DNA of 64,000 bases from Halomonas chromatireducens (GCF_001545155.1 NZ_CP014226.1:2840344-2904343), one strand, 5' to 3'. Shown: positions 50,600-59,557, counted from the first letter of the stretch. Notes: generated from the sequence alone by a model not told the origin. Numbers and translations are program-made.

Positions 50600-51321
50600 G
50601 TCAGCGCTTCGACCCGGGCGGTAAGTACATAGCCAGCCCCTCTCACAGTACGAATCAGTTGATGGTACTGGGCATCCTCACCAAGCCGCTGGCGCAAGCG
50701 GCAGACATGCACGTCGATGGAACGGTCCAGCGGCGGCGCCGGCCGGCCACGGGTCAGTTCGAACAGCGCGTCCCGGGAAAGTATCTGCTCGGGGTGTTCG
50801 AGAAACACCTGCAGCAGCTGGAAATCGGCGCCGGAGAGCGGGATACGCCGCTCCTCCTGATCGATCAGTTCTCGGGTCATTCGGTCCAGCTGCCAGCCAC
50901 CGAAGCTGACCAGCCGCGCGCGTGCCGGGTCCTGGGGCTGCTGGTTGCCCCGTGCACGTCGCAGCACCGCCTTGATTCGCGCCAGCAGCTCCCGGGGATT
51001 GAACGGCTTGCCGAGATAGTCGTCCGCGCCGAGTTCGAGGCCAAGAATCCGATCGGTCTCGTCGGCGCTGGCGGTAAGCATGATGATGGGTACCTGGCTG
51101 TCTCGGCGCACGTCACGACAGATGGTGAAGCCATCATCGCCGGGCAGCATGATGTCGACGATCAGCAGGTCGGGTGTCTCCTGGATCAGCAGACGACGAA
51201 GCGCCTCGGCATCCTCGGCGACCAGGGCACGATAGCCGTGGCGTCCGAGATAGTCGGCCAGCAGCTCACGGATTTCAGGGTCGTCGTCGACCACGATCAG
51301 GGTGGCAGGTGTCGTCGTCAT
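50596..51321 (-). CDS. OmpR-family response regulator (GltR-like)
   Basis: Receiver plus winged-helix DNA-binding regulator, 241 residues. Seen: the acidic pocket VVDDDPE, phospho-acceptor Asp in LLIVDIMLPGDDGF, LTASADE and the Lys in LGKPFNPREL; then an OmpR-type output domain with LSGADFQLLQVFLEHPEQIL and DRSIDVHVCRLRQRLG ending RTVRGAGYVLTA. It is intact although its partner kinase gene is broken. Association with a remnant sugar transporter suggests it once controlled sugar uptake, as GltR does in Pseudomonas; this is inference. Confidence 0.9.
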   Translation of the reverse strand: MTTTPATLIVVDDDPEIRELLADYLGRHGYRALVAEDAEALRRLLIQETPDLLIVDIMLPGDDGFTICRDVRRDSQVPIIMLTASADETDRILGLELGADDYLGKPFNPRELLARIKAVLRRARGNQQPQDPARARLVSFGGWQLDRMTRELIDQEERRIPLSGADFQLLQVFLEHPEQILSRDALFELTRGRPAPPLDRSIDVHVCRLRQRLGEDAQYHQLIRTVRGAGYVLTARVEALT

Positions 51322-51451
51322 CGTCGTCCGATGGGAAGGGGCGGTGTCGTGGCTACGCCCGTGATTGTTGTCATTGTCGGGCTTCGATAATGGTCAAGTG
51401 CGGCGATCCCGACAAGTCATCTGAGACCAAGGTAGTAATCGACCACAGGTC

Positions 51452-52249
51452 TTATATTCCGAACCGCTCCCGCAGCAATGCGGCCACGCCCACCTCGGCG
51501 TGGTGGCCGATGCTGCGCGCGTGGGGAACACGCCCGGCGAGCTCGGGATGGGCGTTGGCCATCACATGTGCCTCGCCGGCCAGGGCCAGCATCTCGGTAT
51601 CGTTGAGGTTGTCGCCGAAGGCCAGGCAGTGCCGCGACTCGACCCCCAACGACTCCAACAGGGCCTGCAGCGCGGTGCCCTTGTTCACCCCGCCGGCCAT
51701 GATCTCCAGCGAATTGACGGTGGAATAGGTCACGTGCAGCCGCTCGCCGTGGCGTTCCCGCACCAGGGCTTCGAGCCCCGCCAGGCGCTCGGGCTTCCCG
51801 ATGTAGAGGACCTTGCCCACCCCTTCCCCATCGAGTTCGTCGGGTTCGAAGATGCGGTAGCCGAAGCCGGTATGGGCGTGATAGGCCAGCAGCCTTGGCT
51901 CAGCCGCGTCGATCAGCCACTCCTCCTCCCGGTAGAGATTGAGCCGTACGCTGTCATGGCGCTCCATGGCGATCAACTCGAGAGCCAGTTCTGCTTCCAG
52001 GTGCCGGGCGGAGAGCAGCCGGTCATCGGGGCCGTGCAGGTAAGCGCCATTGGTGCTGATAACGTGGATCGGCACCCCGAGTCGCTCACGGAAGGCCAGC
52101 ATGTCGCGGAAATGACGCCCAGAGGCGAAGGCCAGGTGGTGGCCCCTATCCGCCAGGACCCGCAGTGTCTCGATGGTGTGCGGATGGAGATCGTGGTTGG
52201 CATCCAGCAAGGTGCCGTCGAGGTCGGAGACGATGAGGTGGGGCGTCAT
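51452..52249 (-). CDS. Cof-type HAD-IIB phosphatase
   Basis: Cytosolic haloacid-dehalogenase-superfamily phosphatase, probably acting on sugar phosphates or pyridoxal phosphate; substrate unknown. Seen: motif I LIVSDLDGTLLDANHDLH at about 5-22 with the two catalytic Asp, motif II in HHLAFASGRH, a C2B cap, the MAGGVNKGTAL lysine motif and motif IV as CLAFGDNLNDTEMLALAG. 265 residues from the ATG at 52249, whose ribosome site is weak; the frame remains open to 52345. Divergent from rnb. Confidence 0.9.
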   Translation of the reverse strand: MTPHLIVSDLDGTLLDANHDLHPHTIETLRVLADRGHHLAFASGRHFRDMLAFRERLGVPIHVISTNGAYLHGPDDRLLSARHLEAELALELIAMERHDSVRLNLYREEEWLIDAAEPRLLAYHAHTGFGYRIFEPDELDGEGVGKVLYIGKPERLAGLEALVRERHGERLHVTYSTVNSLEIMAGGVNKGTALQALLESLGVESRHCLAFGDNLNDTEMLALAGEAHVMANAHPELAGRVPHARSIGHHAEVGVAALLRERFGI

Positions 52250-52353
52250 AGTGAGTCCAGTATTCAAGGCGGCTATCAGCCTAGCAAATGCCACAGTCGT
52301 CGGCTTATTCTGGTCACAACCTGCTGTTTCCTCGTCGCTGGACATAGTGGCGT

Positions 52354-52382
52354 TTGGCGCCGGCCACGGGAGTCCGTATAGT
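52354..52382 (+). promoter_or_regulatory. rnb: Sigma-70 promoter of rnb
   Basis: TTGGCG (52354-52359), exactly 17 bp, then TATAGT (52377-52382). Transcription would begin near 52389, giving a short leader of ~25 nt to the ATG at 52414. Confidence 0.7.
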
Positions 52383-52413
52383 GGCTCTCCTACCCCGCCA
52401 CACGTTCGTGACC

Positions 52414-54354
52414 ATGCTGCAGAACAATCCGCTGCTCGCTCAGCTCAAGCAACAGATTCGCAAGACCACGCCCCGTGCCGAGGGCGTGATCAAAGCCACC
52501 GACAAGGGCTTCGGTTTTCTAGAAACCGATGATGGCCAGTCCTATTTCGTGCCGCCGCCTGCCATGAAGCAGGTGCTGCATGGCGACCGCGTCCAGGCCA
52601 CCATCCACGAAAATGGCGACAAGACCTCGGTCGAGCCCGACGCTCTGCTGGAACCCGGGCTGACACGTTTCATTGCCCGGGTGCAGAAGCGCGAAGGTCG
52701 CCTTGCGGTGGTCCCCGACCACCCCTCGATCAAGAACGTGCTCAAGTCGCGGATCAAGAACAGCCTCGACGAAGAGAGCATCGGCGACGGCGACTGGGTC
52801 GTGTCGCGGCTGGTGCGGCACCCGCTCAAGGAGAACGATCGCGGCTTCTTCGCCCAGATCGACGAGCTGGGGGCCAAGACCGACGACCCGGCCGTGCCGT
52901 GGCGCGTCACCCTGGCCAGACACGCTCTGGAGCAGGAGTGCCCCGACGCCGGCACCGAATGGCCGCTACTGGACGAGGGCCTGGATCGCCAGGACCTCAC
53001 CGCCGAGCCGTTCTTCACCATCGATGGCGAGAAGACCCGCGACATGGACGATGCCCTGCGCATCGAGTCCCGCGAGGATGGCGGCTGGCGACTGACGGTG
53101 GCCATCGCCGACCCCACCGCCTACGTTCAGGAGGGGCATGCCGCCGACCTGGAGGCTCGCACGCGCGCCTTCACCGTCTACCTGCCGGGCCAGAACGTCA
53201 CCATGCTGCCCGAGCAGCTGGCCGATGACCTCTGCTCGCTGTGGGAAGGCCAGGATCGTCCGGTGCTGGCCTGCTCCCTGGAAGTGGAAGCCGACGGCAG
53301 CCTCGGCGACTACCGCTTCTTTGCCGCCACCGCGCGCTCCCACGCCAAGCTGGCCTATGACCGAGTCTCCGACTGGATCGAGGGCCAGGGCGACTGGGCA
53401 CCGGCGGATGAGATCGCCCCTCAGCTCAAGGCGCTGCGTGACATGACCGAGGCGCGCAGCGCCTGGCGCGCCGAGCACGCCCTGGTATTCAAGGATCGTC
53501 CGGACTATGTCTTCGAACTGGATCGGGCCGGCAACGTGCTCAACGTCCGCACCGAGCAGCGACGCATCGCCAACCGCATGATCGAGGAGTCGATGATCGC
53601 GGCGAACGCCTGCTGTGCCGACCTGCTCGCGGAGAAGGTGGGCCACGGCATCTTCAATGTCCACCGTGCCTTCGAGCCGGAGAAGGCCGAAGCCGCCCAC
53701 GAGTTCCTCACCGCCCAGGAGATCGAGGTCGAACTCGAGGCCCTCTCCGAGCTACCCCGCTACAAGGAGCTCAAGCGTGCCTTGGAGAGCCGCGACGACG
53801 CCTGGCTGGATGCCCGCCTGCGCCGTTTTCAGGGCTTCACCAGCATGTCAGCTCGCCCAGGGCCGCATTTCGGGCTGGGCCTGGCCGCCTACGCCACCTG
53901 GACCTCGCCGATTCGCAAGTATGGCGACATGGTCAACCACCGCCTGATCAAGCGAGTGCTCAAGGGTGAGCAGGCGCCGGCGGAAGCCACCCTGGCACTG
54001 ACAGAACAGCTGACCGAGCGTCGCCGCCTGAATCGCATGGCCGAGCGCGACGTCAAGGACTGGCTCTATGTGCGCTACCTGACATCGGCTGCCAAGGCCC
54101 AGGAAGCCTTCGAGGCGGAGATCATCGCGATCAACCGCGGCGGCATGCGCGTCCGGCTGACCGCCAACGGTGCGACCGCGTTCGTTCCTGCGCCGATGAT
54201 CCACAGCGACCGCGACAAGGTGGTCATCGACGACAAGGAAGGCCGTATCCAGGTGGAAGGCGAAGAGCGCTACAAGCTCGGTGACGTCACCCGCGTGGAA
54301 CTGGTCGAGGCCCGCGAGGAGACCCGCTCGCTGGTGGCACGACCTGCTACCTAG
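52414..54354 (+). CDS. rnb: Exoribonuclease II
   Basis: Processive 3'-5' hydrolytic exoribonuclease for single-stranded RNA. The 646-residue product aligns end to end with E. coli RNase II (644). Seen: N-terminal cold-shock domains (LLAQLKQQIRKTTPRAEGVI, KGFGFLETDDGQSYFVPPP), the RNB catalytic region with the metal-binding Asp cluster in FFTIDGEKTRDMDDAL, the TWTSPIRKYGDMVNHRL end of the catalytic domain, and a C-terminal S1 domain (AEIIAINRGGMRVRLTANGA). The start MLQNNPLLAQ matches E. coli (MFQDNPLLAQ). Shorter than RNase R and without its basic tail. Confidence 0.96.
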   Translation: MLQNNPLLAQLKQQIRKTTPRAEGVIKATDKGFGFLETDDGQSYFVPPPAMKQVLHGDRVQATIHENGDKTSVEPDALLEPGLTRFIARVQKREGRLAVVPDHPSIKNVLKSRIKNSLDEESIGDGDWVVSRLVRHPLKENDRGFFAQIDELGAKTDDPAVPWRVTLARHALEQECPDAGTEWPLLDEGLDRQDLTAEPFFTIDGEKTRDMDDALRIESREDGGWRLTVAIADPTAYVQEGHAADLEARTRAFTVYLPGQNVTMLPEQLADDLCSLWEGQDRPVLACSLEVEADGSLGDYRFFAATARSHAKLAYDRVSDWIEGQGDWAPADEIAPQLKALRDMTEARSAWRAEHALVFKDRPDYVFELDRAGNVLNVRTEQRRIANRMIEESMIAANACCADLLAEKVGHGIFNVHRAFEPEKAEAAHEFLTAQEIEVELEALSELPRYKELKRALESRDDAWLDARLRRFQGFTSMSARPGPHFGLGLAAYATWTSPIRKYGDMVNHRLIKRVLKGEQAPAEATLALTEQLTERRRLNRMAERDVKDWLYVRYLTSAAKAQEAFEAEIIAINRGGMRVRLTANGATAFVPAPMIHSDRDKVVIDDKEGRIQVEGEERYKLGDVTRVELVEAREETRSLVARPAT

Positions 54355-54377
54355 GAACAGTTCCTGCTGCAACACCC

Positions 54378-54405
54378 AAACGCCTCGACCAGTGTCGAGG
54401 CGTTT
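54378..54405. terminator. Bidirectional terminator of rnb and the esterase gene
   Basis: A 12-bp stem AAACGCCTCGAC with its complement around CAGT. On the plus strand the stem ends in GCGTTTTCC, giving a T-tract. It sits between convergent genes. Confidence 0.85.
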
Positions 54406-54437
54406 TCCTTGGTGACGATGTCACACGAGGCTGCCCT

Positions 54438-55778
54438 TCAGGGCGTGCTGCGACCTGACCGATCCGCGGACTTGGCATGGGAAAGAAAGAAACGCAGCAT
54501 CTCCTTGGCCGCATCGGGCCCCTTGGAGTCCGTGTAGGAACCGCGAGCATCGCCACCCGACCAGGCATGGCCGGCACCGTGAATCACCCATTGCTCCAGG
54601 CACGACCGCCCATCCGCATCCTGGTGGCTGGTCTTCGTATAAGCGTAGCCATTGGGGACCTGTCCCTGCTCCACCGTCTTCCCTGCACTGCCCTCACGGC
54701 TGTTTGTCGACTCGCCAGCCGCACGCGAGGCGGCGTACTGAGCGGCAACGCGATCCGCATTGCTGGGATGCACCGTGGTGTCGCGATCACCGTGGAAGAC
54801 GATGGCAGGCACCCGCGACTCCCACGTAGACACTCGTGTCGACGAGGCCAGTGGACCTGTGCCTCCCTGCATTGCCCCCAATGCATCGGGGAGACTCTGG
54901 GCCACGCCGTGAGGAAGCCCCGAGTGCATGCCCACCGCCGCATAGAGATCCGGATAGGTCATCGCCATTGTCGTGGCCATGGCGCCACCGGCCGACAGTC
55001 CAGCGACATAGGTCCGGCTAGCATCGAGTCCGTACGTGTCGATAACCTGGCGGGTCATGCCGGCAAGGATCGACGGCTCACCTCCATCGCGCTGCTGGTC
55101 TTCGACCTTGAACCAGTTCCAGCACTTGTTACTGTTGGCGGTCATCGGCTGGGCCGGATAGAGCACGCAGAAAAGTTGCTCTTCGGCCAGCCGGTTCATG
55201 TTGGTCCCGGCGGCGAAGTCATCGGGGTTCTGCGTGCAGCCATGCAGCATGACCACCAGCGGTAGTGCCTGACCATGATAGCCGCTGGGTAGATACAGCT
55301 TGTAATCGCGCGAGCCGGCATGGTTGGTAAAGCAGCCAGCGGTGAACGCGCCAGGCAGTGCTGTCTCGCTGGAGCCCCGCCCCTGCTCGGGCTGGGCCAT
55401 GGAATCACGCAACTGGCGCCACTTCTCGCGCCAGGCAGAAGGCAGCCCGATTTCACCGCCCGGTATCGTCCCAGAGGCAGCCTGGCGGGTATGGCCAAAC
55501 GCCGAGGATGGCGCCCCTCCCCCAGTCGCTGCACCTGTCCGGGACGAACCCGACTCCGCAGACGCTGGCTTCGACACCGACACCTCCTCGTCGATGACCT
55601 GGCAGGTCCCCTCATAGACGTTACGCGCAGAGCCGCAGGTATCCCGCGCTTCTTCGTCCCCCGTTCCGCTCTTCCCACCGGGCATCGCGCCCTGGAGCAT
55701 GGCCATGGCCTCATGCAGCTTCCCGGCGCGGGTGAGCCGCGTCGCTTCTTCCATTCGTCGCGCGTCGATCATCGTCAA
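54438..55778 (-). CDS. PHB-depolymerase-family alpha/beta-hydrolase esterase
   Basis: Esterase of the extracellular-PHB-depolymerase/LpqC-like family (446 residues), but without a signal peptide, so cytoplasmic or exported by another route. Seen: a poorly conserved, Ser/Gly/Ala-rich N-terminal ~145 residues, then the hydrolase with YKLYLPSGYHGQALPLVVMLHG, oxyanion MLHGCTQNPDDFAAGT, nucleophile elbow YVAGLSAGGAMA, catalytic Asp in FHGDRDTTVHP and His in IHGAGHAWSGGD. Start could be TTG 55778 or ATG 55772. It follows the ribbon-helix-helix gene by 17 bp in one operon. Substrate could be poly-hydroxybutyrate or another ester; not proven. Confidence 0.87.
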   Translation of the reverse strand: MTMIDARRMEEATRLTRAGKLHEAMAMLQGAMPGGKSGTGDEEARDTCGSARNVYEGTCQVIDEEVSVSKPASAESGSSRTGAATGGGAPSSAFGHTRQAASGTIPGGEIGLPSAWREKWRQLRDSMAQPEQGRGSSETALPGAFTAGCFTNHAGSRDYKLYLPSGYHGQALPLVVMLHGCTQNPDDFAAGTNMNRLAEEQLFCVLYPAQPMTANSNKCWNWFKVEDQQRDGGEPSILAGMTRQVIDTYGLDASRTYVAGLSAGGAMATTMAMTYPDLYAAVGMHSGLPHGVAQSLPDALGAMQGGTGPLASSTRVSTWESRVPAIVFHGDRDTTVHPSNADRVAAQYAASRAAGESTNSREGSAGKTVEQGQVPNGYAYTKTSHQDADGRSCLEQWVIHGAGHAWSGGDARGSYTDSKGPDAAKEMLRFFLSHAKSADRSGRSTP

Positions 55779-55795
55779 TGACCCTATTCAGTGAT

Positions 55796-56212
55796 TCAGT
55801 GGATTCGATCCGCCAGGGCCGCCTTGACCGCCTTGCTGGCATGCAGGGCGCCCAGGACGACCACCGACTCGATGGTGGCACGGGCCAGTTCCGGCGATAC
55901 GTCGTCCGCAATGCTGGCCATGCCCAGGACCTGAATCTGCAGTGTTTCTCCCGCCGACTGCAGCGCTTCCAGATCTGCGCGGCTGTAATGCTCGAGTCCC
56001 AGCACGAAGGCCTTGCGAGACACGGTCTCCCTGACCACCTCGGCATGGTTCGACAGCTGGTTACGGATGGCCGTGCGGATCAGATCGGTGCGATTGGAAT
56101 AGAACCCCTCCTGGACCAGCAGGTCGATCTGCCCCAGGTCGACCACCCCCAGGTTAATGGTGATCTTCTCGCTGGAGTCGCCGGACTTGCGCCGTAGCTC
56201 ATGCACGCTCAT
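55796..56212 (-). CDS. Ribbon-helix-helix (CopG-type) transcriptional regulator
   Basis: A 138-residue DNA-binding protein. Seen: an N-terminal RHH fold, strand EKITINLGVVDLGQIDLLV then helix EGFYSNRTDLIRTAIRNQLS (about 16-55), and a ~75-residue C-terminal domain of unknown type (RKAFVLGLEHYSRADLEAL, LGALHASKAVKAAL) that may oligomerise or sense. GAGGT lies just before the ATG at 56212. Upstream is an 11-bp-phased array of TCCATATG-like boxes, fitting autoregulation and control of the downstream esterase gene. No toxin partner follows, so a toxin-antitoxin role is not supported. Confidence 0.85.
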   Translation of the reverse strand: MSVHELRRKSGDSSEKITINLGVVDLGQIDLLVQEGFYSNRTDLIRTAIRNQLSNHAEVVRETVSRKAFVLGLEHYSRADLEALQSAGETLQIQVLGMASIADDVSPELARATIESVVVLGALHASKAVKAALADRIH

Positions 56213-56253
56213 ATGTTTTACCTCATTAACCAAGGGGTGGAGCACTCAGCGAA

Positions 56254-56320
56254 ACCATCCAAATGGAATCCATATGAACTCCATATACCATCCATATGGA
56301 TGGTAACTGAATTCCAGCTG
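56254..56320 (-). promoter_or_regulatory. Phased operator array for the RHH regulator
   Basis: TCCAAATG, TCCATATG, TCCATATA and TCCATATG start at 56258, 56269, 56280 and 56291, exactly 11 bp apart; TCCAGCTG at 56313 keeps the phase after one skipped turn. ACCATCCATATGGATGGT (56287-56304) is an 18-bp perfect palindrome. The cluster begins 42 bp upstream of the regulator ATG. The rest of the 336-bp gap up to siaA (56321-56548) has no clear feature. Confidence 0.75.
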
Positions 56321-56548
56321 AATGGATAGTCAACATGCATGGAAAAGCCGACTCCCCTGATGTCGAGCCAGCAACCCATGGAAACGCCAGACCCGTTAGC
56401 ATGGCGGTGCCCCGCTGAGCCCCTTGCCAGTACCTTGTCGAAGCGGAGATGGAGAAATGAGGAACCGCGTGTACTCAGGGTTTAAGGTAAGGCAATGAAA
56501 AAGCATGACAATGGGGGCTGAGCCCACCCGATCAGGGAAGCCAACGCG

Positions 56549-58588
56549 ATGGCAGTACACCTCGGACTGCGTGGGAAGTCGGTCGCAACCTTGCTGCTGG
56601 CGTGCCTGCTGGCATTGATCCCAGCCCTGTTCATCGGTTGGAAGACCGTCGATGAGGTACGCCGCCACTTCGCCACGGCCTATGCCGAGCAGTACACACT
56701 GCTGCAGATGCATCGCATCTCTGCCCCCGTATCCCGCGAACTGGCGCTGTCACGACGTTTCGCCAACTCGGTGGTCACCCGCGAGTGGCTACGCCAACCG
56801 GATGATCTCGAGCGCCGGGCACGCTTTCTCGCTGAGGCCGAAGGCTTCCGCCAACAGTTCGGCAGCAACGCCTATTTCATCATCGATCACGCCACTCACG
56901 ACTACTACTTCGCCGACCGACGCGACGCCGAGCCGCTTCCCCGCTATCGTCTTTCCAGGGATGAGACCGAGGACGCCTGGTATTTCGCCACCATGACCAG
57001 TACGTCCACCTACGATATCGATATCAGCGTCGATCATGTCCTGCAGCGCAGCATGCTGAGGGTCAACGTCAAGGTGCGCGACAACGGGGAACTGCTTGGC
57101 CTGGCCGGTGGCGCCCTCGACCTGGACGACTTCCTGGCACACTTCATCCGGGCCAGCGCCCCCGGGGTCACGCCAATGATTGTCGACCCCCGAGGCATGA
57201 TTCAAGCCCACCCCGACCAAGCCCGCGTGGCGCTCGGCGCGGGTGGCAACCCATTCGATACCGACAATGAGCAGCATATCCAGTCCATGGTAGAAAACGC
57301 CGATCAGCGCGACGATCTCAGGCGGGCGATGCAGGGAGCGATACGTCGTCCCGGCGATATCCGGTCCCTGCACGTCGAGATCGGTGGCGCACCGAGACTG
57401 CTCTCGGTGGGCTACATCCCGGAGCTGCAGTGGCTACTGGTCACGTCACTGGACATGCAGGCCGCCAGCATCCTCGAAGGGCGCTGGTTCTGGCCCCTGG
57501 TAGGGGGCCTGCTACTGATACTTGCCATCCTGACAGCGGCCTTTGCCTATGCCACACACTGCCTGATCCTGTCGCCGCTCCACCGATTGACCCTGTCGGC
57601 TCGCGCCATCGCCAACGGCGACTATCGCCCGCGACTCCCCACCGAACGTCGCGACGAGATCGGCGAGCTCTCCCAGGCCTTCTCGCACATGGGGCACCAG
57701 GTAGAGGATCATACGCGCAACCTCGAATCCCAGGTACGCCAGCGCACGCAAGAGCTGGAAACCGCAAATGCGGCCATGGCGGCCGCCCACAAGAAGCTTG
57801 GCGATTCCATCCAGTACGCCAGTATCATTCAGCGCGCCATCCTGCCCGACACCCAGCTCAGCGAACATCTTGCCTCTTGTCACGCCGTACTGTGGAAACC
57901 ACGCGACACCGTGGGCGGTGATTTCTACGTCTTCCGCGCCACGCCTAAGGGCTATCTGATCGGTATCGTAGACTGCGCCGGCCACGGCGTGCCCGGCGCC
58001 ATGATGACCATGCTGGCACGCGCCATCATCGACCACGCCATTGCCCAGGAAGGGGCCGACGACCCGGCTACCGTGCTCAATGAGATCGATCGCCAGACAC
58101 GCCTGCTGCTGCCTGAAGCGCAATTGCCCTCCTCCATCGCCACCAACATGGATATCGGCCTGGCCTGGGTCGACCCGACCCGGCAACGCTTGACCTATGC
58201 CGGAGCCAAGCTCGATCTCTACGCCAGCGACGGCGACAGGCTCGAGCGCATCAAGGGCCACAAACGAGCACTGGGGCATCGTCGCCCGGCCCTCTACAGC
58301 AACCAGTACATTCCGATGCATTCGGGATGGCGCTATTATCTGTGCAGCGATGGGCTGCTCGATCAAGCAGGAGGCCGCCATGGCTTCGGCTTCGGTAACA
58401 GCCGCTTCGAGGAACTCCTGCGAGCCCATGCCTTGGCATCACTCGATGACCAGTTGGCGGCTTTCGAACAGGCCCTGGACGACTATCGAGGCCCTCACAG
58501 CCAACGAGACGATATCACCTTGCTGATATTCTGCGCGCCACTGGAAGCCCCTGAGCCCGCTTCATCACGCCCCCCTGATCCTGGGTAG
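56549..58588 (+). CDS. siaA: SiaA: membrane sensor PP2C-type protein phosphatase
   Basis: SiaA dephosphorylates SiaC, switching on the diguanylate cyclase SiaD in Pseudomonas surface/surfactant response. Seen: 679 residues; helix ~12-31; extracytoplasmic dCache sensor (~35-310, including NAYFIIDHATHDYYFADRRD and AWYFATMTSTSTYDIDI); second helix ~318-338; HAMP (LHRLTLSARAIANGDYRPRL); coiled coil ~395-430; and a SpoIIE/PP2C domain with metal-binding Asp in VGGDFYVF, IVDCAGHGVPGAMMTMLA and QRDDITLLIF. First of four tight genes siaA-B-C-D. Ligand of the sensor unknown. Confidence 0.92.
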   Translation: MAVHLGLRGKSVATLLLACLLALIPALFIGWKTVDEVRRHFATAYAEQYTLLQMHRISAPVSRELALSRRFANSVVTREWLRQPDDLERRARFLAEAEGFRQQFGSNAYFIIDHATHDYYFADRRDAEPLPRYRLSRDETEDAWYFATMTSTSTYDIDISVDHVLQRSMLRVNVKVRDNGELLGLAGGALDLDDFLAHFIRASAPGVTPMIVDPRGMIQAHPDQARVALGAGGNPFDTDNEQHIQSMVENADQRDDLRRAMQGAIRRPGDIRSLHVEIGGAPRLLSVGYIPELQWLLVTSLDMQAASILEGRWFWPLVGGLLLILAILTAAFAYATHCLILSPLHRLTLSARAIANGDYRPRLPTERRDEIGELSQAFSHMGHQVEDHTRNLESQVRQRTQELETANAAMAAAHKKLGDSIQYASIIQRAILPDTQLSEHLASCHAVLWKPRDTVGGDFYVFRATPKGYLIGIVDCAGHGVPGAMMTMLARAIIDHAIAQEGADDPATVLNEIDRQTRLLLPEAQLPSSIATNMDIGLAWVDPTRQRLTYAGAKLDLYASDGDRLERIKGHKRALGHRRPALYSNQYIPMHSGWRYYLCSDGLLDQAGGRHGFGFGNSRFEELLRAHALASLDDQLAAFEQALDDYRGPHSQRDDITLLIFCAPLEAPEPASSRPPDPG

Positions 58589-58616
58589 GGGAGGCATTGC
58601 AAGCCAAGGAATTGCC

Positions 58617-59150
58617 ATGGATTTACTGAGCATGAGGGAGAGCTATCAGCATGATCGCATCATGCTGTGCTTCAATGGCCCCATATCACGTAGCCTGATC
58701 GAAGAGATCGGCAAGGCACTGCGCAACTATCTCGACACCCAGCAAGCTGCCCCCTCTGCGGCCATGGACGTCTTCTCCGTCTACATTGAGATGACCCAGA
58801 ACATCCGTCACTATGCCCGTCGCCAGGGCTATGACGAGGAACTGGGCGCAGCTACGGTGGCAGTCGCACACAGCGGCCAAGGACACTACCAGGTAAGTGC
58901 CGGCAACCTGGTCGAGCGGGCCGACGGTGAGCACCTGGTTGCCACGATCGAGGCACTCGCCCTGCTGGACAAGCAAGCGCTCAAGCAGGCCTACAAGCAG
59001 CAGCTGCGCCGCCCCAGGAATGCCGAAGTCCATGGAGGCGCCGGCCTCGGCCTGCTCGACATGGCCCGGAAGTCCAGCCGTCCCCTGCAAGCCGCGTTAC
59101 AGCCGCTGCCGAATCAACGCAGCTTCTTCAGCCTGACAGCCACGATTTGA
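58617..59150 (+). CDS. siaB: SiaB: GHKL-type protein kinase for SiaC
   Basis: SiaB is the kinase that phosphorylates SiaC, opposing SiaA. The 177-residue product matches the SiaB family. Seen: CFNGPISRSLIEEIGKALRN, the N-box-like segment SVYIEMTQNIRHYARRQGYD at about 53-72 and the GGAGLGLLDMARKSSRP glycine loop at about 141-157, both as in GHKL ATPases. AAGGA precedes the ATG, 28 bp after siaA. The end lies 8 bp before the siaC ATG. Confidence 0.9.
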   Translation: MDLLSMRESYQHDRIMLCFNGPISRSLIEEIGKALRNYLDTQQAAPSAAMDVFSVYIEMTQNIRHYARRQGYDEELGAATVAVAHSGQGHYQVSAGNLVERADGEHLVATIEALALLDKQALKQAYKQQLRRPRNAEVHGGAGLGLLDMARKSSRPLQAALQPLPNQRSFFSLTATI

Positions 59151-59158
59151 CTCTTGCC

Positions 59159-59557
59159 ATGACAACCACGATTTCCGATCTCGACATTCCCGGCAGCCTG
59201 TCAACGCCAGCTATTCGCAGCGATTGGCAAGCCGGGCGCCTGACGATGCAAGGCGACTCCTATCCGGAGAATTCCTACGAACTCTTCGACCAGGTGATTT
59301 TATGGGTTCGTCACTTCCTCACCCATGAGCAGCGCCCCCTTCATCTGGAGCTGGCACTGGTCTACCTCAATACCAGCTCGGTAAAGGCGATGATGGATAT
59401 CTTCGACCTGCTCGAGGAAGCTTTCGAAACCGGCCGCGAGGTCTCGGTCACCTGGCACTACGATGCGCGCAACGAGCGTATCGCTGAGCTGGCCGATGAG
59501 TTTCGCGAAGATTGCAGCTATCCCTTCGCCATCACACCTGTAAGGGGGGAGCCATGA
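59159..59557 (+). CDS. siaC: SiaC: phospho-controlled activator of SiaD (DUF1987)
   Basis: In Pseudomonas, unphosphorylated SiaC binds SiaD and stimulates c-di-GMP synthesis; SiaB phosphorylates it on a threonine. The 132-residue product has the DUF1987 core: IRSDWQAGRLTMQGDSYPEN, FDQVILWVRHFL, and ALVYLNTSSVKAMMDIFDLLE. The Asn-Thr-Ser-Ser at about 71-74 probably contains the phosphothreonine (Thr68 in P. aeruginosa); this is inferred by motif. ATG at 59159 preferred over an in-frame TTG at 59147. Stop overlaps the siaD start (ATGA). Confidence 0.9.
   Translation: MTTTISDLDIPGSLSTPAIRSDWQAGRLTMQGDSYPENSYELFDQVILWVRHFLTHEQRPLHLELALVYLNTSSVKAMMDIFDLLEEAFETGREVSVTWHYDARNERIAELADEFREDCSYPFAITPVRGEP

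Noticed and set aside
55796..56212. Antitoxin of a toxin-antitoxin pair
   Set aside because: The RHH fold fits, but the downstream gene is a 446-residue esterase and no small toxin is adjacent.
56396..56713. A minus-strand frame between the RHH gene and siaA
   Set aside because: It overlaps the start of siaA on the other strand and has no motif or ribosome site.
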